Below are positions 5,345 through 6,882 of a stretch of 6,882 nt of DNA, in pieces. The stretch is taken from contig CAMIVH010000047.1 in the NCBI GenBank assembly GCA_946401755.1, positions 1 through 6,882 on the forward strand, in the 5' to 3' direction. A program made the translations under genes and the position numbers. The stretch comes from an uncultured Caryophanales bacterium (GTDB taxonomy: Bacteria > Bacillota_I > Bacilli_A > RFN20 > CAG-826). Below the pieces are notes generated by a model. That model had not been told where the DNA came from and did no database searches. It was given only the letters and a program-made list of their open reading frames with translations. Position 1 is the stretch's first letter. The number at the start of each line of letters is the position of its first letter.

Positions 5345-6327
5345 TGCAATGGGCAATATTTATCGCATTTCTAGCAAAAACAATTAAATCTGCTGCCGTA
5401 TTCATCTTTGGTAGTACCGGTGAAGCCATCACCGAAAAGAGTGGTCACCTTAATATGGGCATTCCAGGCATCATGTGCATGGGTGCAATGGGTGGTTTAT
5501 TAGGTGAACGTATCTACATTAGTTCCGTTCCTGCTACTGCACCACTTAATGGTTTTATGATTCTCTTCATGCCAATTATATTCGCTATGTTATTTGCGGC
5601 ATTAGGAGGTTTAATCTTTGCCTTCTTCACCGTTACCTTAAAATGTAATCATAACGTTACTGGTTTAACATTAACCACCTTTGGTGTTGGTTTATCCGCT
5701 TATTTCATTGGTTTAATCAACACTGATAGAATGGGTAAAGATGTTGGTTTAGCAGTTCAATCATTATTTAGCGGTACTTGGGACAAAAACGACTTCTTCG
5801 GAAATGTCTTCTTGTCACAATCATTCTTCACCTATTTAGCCATTATCGTGGCGGTTGTAGCGGCCATTATCTTATCTAGAACCAGAATCGGTCTTAACTT
5901 AAGAGCGTGTGGTGAAAATCCTGCCGCTGCTGATGCTGCTGGCATCAATGTTGACTTATATCGTTATTTAGCCACTATCATCGGTGCTGCTATTGCAGGT
6001 TTAGGTGGTATTACATTCGAATTAGACGTTCTTAAAGGTTACTTTAATGCAAGAGATGCTATTGATGCCTTTGGTTGGTTGTCATTATCACTTGTTATCT
6101 TCTCGATGTGGAAACCAAGTGTCTGCATTGGAGCGTCGTTTATCTTCGGTGCTCTTCAACAAATTGGTGACTATTTACCATCTTCCTCTAACGCTCAAAA
6201 ACAAGCATTCTTGTTATTACCATATGTCTTCACTATTATCGTTTTAATTATCACAAGTCTATTCAACAGCAAGAACACACAGCCGCCTGCGGGTCTTGGT
6301 GTTACGTACTTTAGAGAAGATCGATAA
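5344..6327 (+). CDS. nupQ: Nucleoside ABC transporter permease (NupQ-like)
   Basis: This is the second channel-forming subunit, expected to pair with the upstream permease and sit on the two halves of the ATPase. Its 327 residues match the usual family length (about 300-330) and it lacks the tail of its partner. Family-typical features are GEAITEKSGHLNMGIPGIM (26-44, the counterpart of the ERAGVLNLGLEG motif), the NHNVTGLTL stretch near residue 100, the cytoplasmic coupling-loop motif LRACGENPAAADAAGINV (186-203), the glycine-rich AGLGG just after it, and a C-terminus with PPAGLG before a short charged end. About eight to ten hydrophobic membrane segments are visible. GGAGG at 5330-5334 lies nine bases before the ATG, which overlaps the previous TAA by one base. 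A terminator follows directly, so this is the last gene of the operon. Confidence 0.88.
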   Translation: MQWAIFIAFLAKTIKSAAVFIFGSTGEAITEKSGHLNMGIPGIMCMGAMGGLLGERIYISSVPATAPLNGFMILFMPIIFAMLFAALGGLIFAFFTVTLKCNHNVTGLTLTTFGVGLSAYFIGLINTDRMGKDVGLAVQSLFSGTWDKNDFFGNVFLSQSFFTYLAIIVAVVAAIILSRTRIGLNLRACGENPAAADAAGINVDLYRYLATIIGAAIAGLGGITFELDVLKGYFNARDAIDAFGWLSLSLVIFSMWKPSVCIGASFIFGALQQIGDYLPSSSNAQKQAFLLLPYVFTIIVLIITSLFNSKNTQPPAGLGVTYFREDR

Positions 6328-6334
6328 TATAATA

Positions 6335-6360
6335 GCCCTTAACTTTGTTAAGGGTTTTTT
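6335..6360 (+). terminator. Rho-independent terminator closing the transporter operon
   Basis: CCCTTAAC (6336-6343) and GTTAAGGG (6347-6354) form a perfect 8-bp stem with a TTT loop, followed by six T residues (6355-6360). It begins about eight bases after the stop codon of the second permease. Confidence 0.92.
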
Positions 6361-6390
6361 ATTGATTACATCTCAATAAATGTCATTTAC

Positions 6391-6419
6391 TTGCTTTGTT
6401 TTGCAAAAACAAATAGTAT
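6391..6419 (+). promoter_or_regulatory. Weak candidate promoter of the Ser-rich lipoprotein gene
   Basis: TTGCTT (6391-6396) and TAGTAT (6414-6419) are separated by 17 bases, giving a leader of about 30 bases before the ribosome-binding site. Both hexamers are imperfect (three and four matches to the sigma-A consensus). The preceding terminator means the gene needs its own promoter in the 6361-6445 interval, and this is the best-spaced pair seen there. Confidence 0.4.
6395..6413. repeat. Palindrome in promoter spacer, possible operator
   Basis: TTTGTTTT (6395-6402) and AAAACAAA (6406-6413) are perfect 8-base arms around a GCA centre. A second register, TTTTGCAAAA (6399-6408), is a perfect 10-base palindrome. 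It fills the spacer just upstream of the candidate -10, where a bound repressor would block RNA polymerase. No transcription-factor family is recognised, and AT-rich DNA makes such palindromes likelier by chance. Confidence 0.4.
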
Positions 6420-6457
6420 GTTAGGCATAAAGTTTATCTCTAAAGAAAGGAGACACT

Positions 6458-6882
6458 ATGAAAAAAATTATCAAAGCATTACTCCTTAGTGCAGTGATCC
6501 TTGGCACTGCAGTTGGTTGCCAAGAAACAAATAGTTCCACATCAGCAAGCAGTAATCCATCTAGTAGTGATACAAGCTCTATTAGTGAATCTAGAACTAG
6601 TAGTAGCCCATTCTCGTCTGACACTTCTTCAAGTATCTCATCCAGTAGTACTTCAAGTAGTTCAAGTTCTGTCGCTCCAACATTAGCAGGTATTACATTA
6701 GATACTGCGAACGTTAAAAAGTCTTATGAGCAAGGTGAATCATTAGATTTAACTGGTTTAGTGGTTACCGCGAATTATAGTGATAATACATCAGAAGCAG
6801 TTACTAACTACACCACTAACCCTGCGAATGGCGCAAAACTAGATACCGTTGGCGCTATTCCGGTCACAGTTGCGTATAAAAC
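6458..6882 (+). CDS. Ser-rich lipoprotein with bacterial Ig-like domain (partial, 3' end outside window)
   Basis: The first 141 codons of a surface lipoprotein are present. Residues 1-21 form a signal peptide with lipobox AVGC and Cys21 as the lipid site. Residues 22 to about 72 are a low-complexity linker dominated by Ser with some Thr, probably an extended spacer lifting the rest away from the membrane. The Ser codons are mixed (AGT, TCA, TCT, AGC, TCC, TCG), so this is not a simple DNA repeat. From about residue 75 a Big_3-type Ig-like domain starts: LAGITLDTANVKKSYEQGE, then LDLTGLVVTANYSDNT, and continues to the window edge. AAAGGAG (6446-6452) precedes ATG 6458 by five bases. It is separated from the transporter operon by a terminator, so a shared function is not implied. 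What follows the Ig domain, possibly an enzyme, a binding module or more Ig repeats, cannot be seen. Confidence 0.82.
   Translation, partial: MKKIIKALLLSAVILGTAVGCQETNSSTSASSNPSSSDTSSISESRTSSSPFSSDTSSSISSSSTSSSSSSVAPTLAGITLDTANVKKSYEQGESLDLTGLVVTANYSDNTSEAVTNYTTNPANGAKLDTVGAIPVTVAYK

Noticed and set aside
6524..6673. Tandem DNA repeat or CRISPR-like array in the Ser-rich region
   Set aside because: The AGT/TCA/TCT triplets are irregular in order with no fixed repeat unit or spacers; it is a protein-level low-complexity stalk.
6421..6686. Open frames on both strands across the Ser-rich stalk
   Set aside because: They arise from the repetitive Ser codons read in other frames. The frame from 6458 has a ribosome-binding site, signal peptide, lipobox and Ig-like domain.
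1..6882. Mobile element, defence system or other wholly new system
   Set aside because: No transposase, integrase, terminal repeats, nuclease, toxin-antitoxin pair or phage gene is seen; the genes form a recognisable nucleoside uptake operon with flanking housekeeping and surface-protein genes.

Overview
The window looks like chromosome from a low-GC, Gram-positive-type bacterium of the Bacilli/Tenericutes side of the Firmicutes. The evidence is AT-rich intergenic DNA with strong AGGAGG ribosome-binding sites, lipoprotein signal peptides, TAA at every visible stop, tryptophan encoded by TGG inside the genes (so no sign of the Mycoplasma code), and a Ser-rich lipoprotein carrying a bacterial Ig-like domain. 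The exact genus cannot be read from the sequence.

Layout. Positions 1-66 are the 3' end of a gene whose C-terminus resembles adenine phosphoribosyltransferase (apt), closed by an intrinsic terminator (82-127). Positions 128-391 form a regulatory leader: a promoter (about 151-180), a guanine-family purine riboswitch aptamer (204-277) and an intrinsic terminator (326-362) just before the first ribosome-binding site. Next comes a four-gene ABC uptake operon of the Bmp/PnrA-NupNOPQ type: a substrate-binding lipoprotein (392-1654), a double-domain ATPase (1714-3822) and two permeases (3806-5344 and 5344-6327). A strong hairpin separates the binding-protein gene from the ATPase gene. The last three genes overlap at their ends, and an intrinsic terminator closes the operon at 6335-6360. 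A separate promoter region (about 6391-6419) with a palindrome then drives a Ser-rich, Ig-domain lipoprotein that runs off the right edge.

How it works together. The riboswitch has the C74 and U51 equivalents of guanine/hypoxanthine sensors, so a purine nucleoside (guanosine/inosine-like) importer is probably switched off when cell guanine is high. The lipoprotein captures the nucleoside outside, the two permeases form the channel, and the ATPase powers import. The neighbouring apt-like gene would fit purine salvage.

The basic system is known. The parts worth a second look are: (i) a compact aptamer with a three-pair P2 and an eight-base L3, plus a possible antiterminator in which the ligand-binding J2/3 strand itself pairs with the terminator's 5' arm; (ii) a large charged coiled-coil-like insertion in the ATPase together with a charged cytoplasmic tail of about 150 residues on its permease partner; and (iii) an ATPase start codon with no Shine-Dalgarno sequence, directly behind a 10-bp hairpin.
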